Source: a virus
Length of the DNA: 39,858 bases
Direction: 5' to 3' (one strand)
Virus record (IMG/VR): IMGVR_UViG_3300028008_000036
Coordinates: 1 to 39,858 of that record
Part shown: one piece after another, positions 39,848-39,858 of the stretch
Layout of the letters: the number at the start of each line of letters is the position of its first letter
How positions within the stretch are numbered: the first letter of the stretch is position 1
Position numbers and translations under genes: made by a program
The notes under the pieces: generated by a model
What the model was told of the DNA's origin: nothing
The model's database searches: none
What the model saw: the letters and a program-made list of their open reading frames with translations, nothing else

Positions 39848-39858
39848 TTGTTGTGAAT

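Noticed and set aside
1-39858. CRISPR array, insertion sequence, integrase or attachment site
   Set aside because: No regularly spaced direct repeats with unique spacers, no transposase or recombinase frame, and no clear att duplication were found.

Overview
The window looks like part of the genome of a marine T4-like cyanophage (a contractile-tailed myovirus of Synechococcus or Prochlorococcus). The evidence is a gp5-like baseplate hub gene, T4-type late promoter motifs (NATAAATA), a CpeT-like bilin-lyase gene, a lone purS, a glutaredoxin-like gene, four tRNA genes for A/T-rich codons, tail-collar fibres, and many tiny genes with ATGA or TAATG junctions. All assigned genes lie on the minus strand, so transcription runs from high to low coordinates. 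No replication, packaging, capsid or integration genes are present.

Layout in the direction of transcription. (a) 39762-35634: a small conserved gene, a 943-residue gp5-like hub with an OB fold and Calx-beta domains but no visible lysozyme domain, and a separate beta-helical needle gene. (b) 35520-34940: a self-contained unit for a small exported beta-barrel-like protein, with a near-consensus sigma70 promoter over a 15-bp palindrome, a hairpin-rich leader, a late motif and a strong TTCG-loop terminator. The gene is visibly richer in G+C than its surroundings. (c) 34904-32521: a packed run of about a dozen small genes (34-104 residues), including purS, a zinc-ribbon microprotein and a glutaredoxin-like protein. 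Five of them are under 60 residues and easily missed. A perfect TTGACA-17-TATAAT promoter lies inside the run. (d) 32515-31371: tRNA-Met, tRNA-Leu, a small gene, cpeT-like, tRNA-Thr, tRNA-Asn. (e) 31267-6780: a late region with a perfect TATAAATA, then a giant 4063-residue structural gene and five adhesin or tail-fibre genes (three collar-type, two built of glycine-rich, PA14-like, Ig-like and vWA-like modules). (f) 6778-1: a tail-fibre-chaperone-like gene and six 2-oxoglutarate/Fe(II) dioxygenase genes mixed with small unknown genes.

Regions (a) and (e) plausibly build the tail tip and host-recognition apparatus. Region (c-d) supplies host-takeover and auxiliary metabolic functions (purine synthesis, phycobilin handling, translation). 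Region (f) is the most unusual: six divergent oxygenases within 7 kb, directly downstream of and coupled to the fibre genes. This raises the possibility that the phage hydroxylates its own fibre proteins, or a host surface or ribosomal target. That function is inference. The oxygenase folds themselves are supported by visible metal- and 2OG-ligand motifs.
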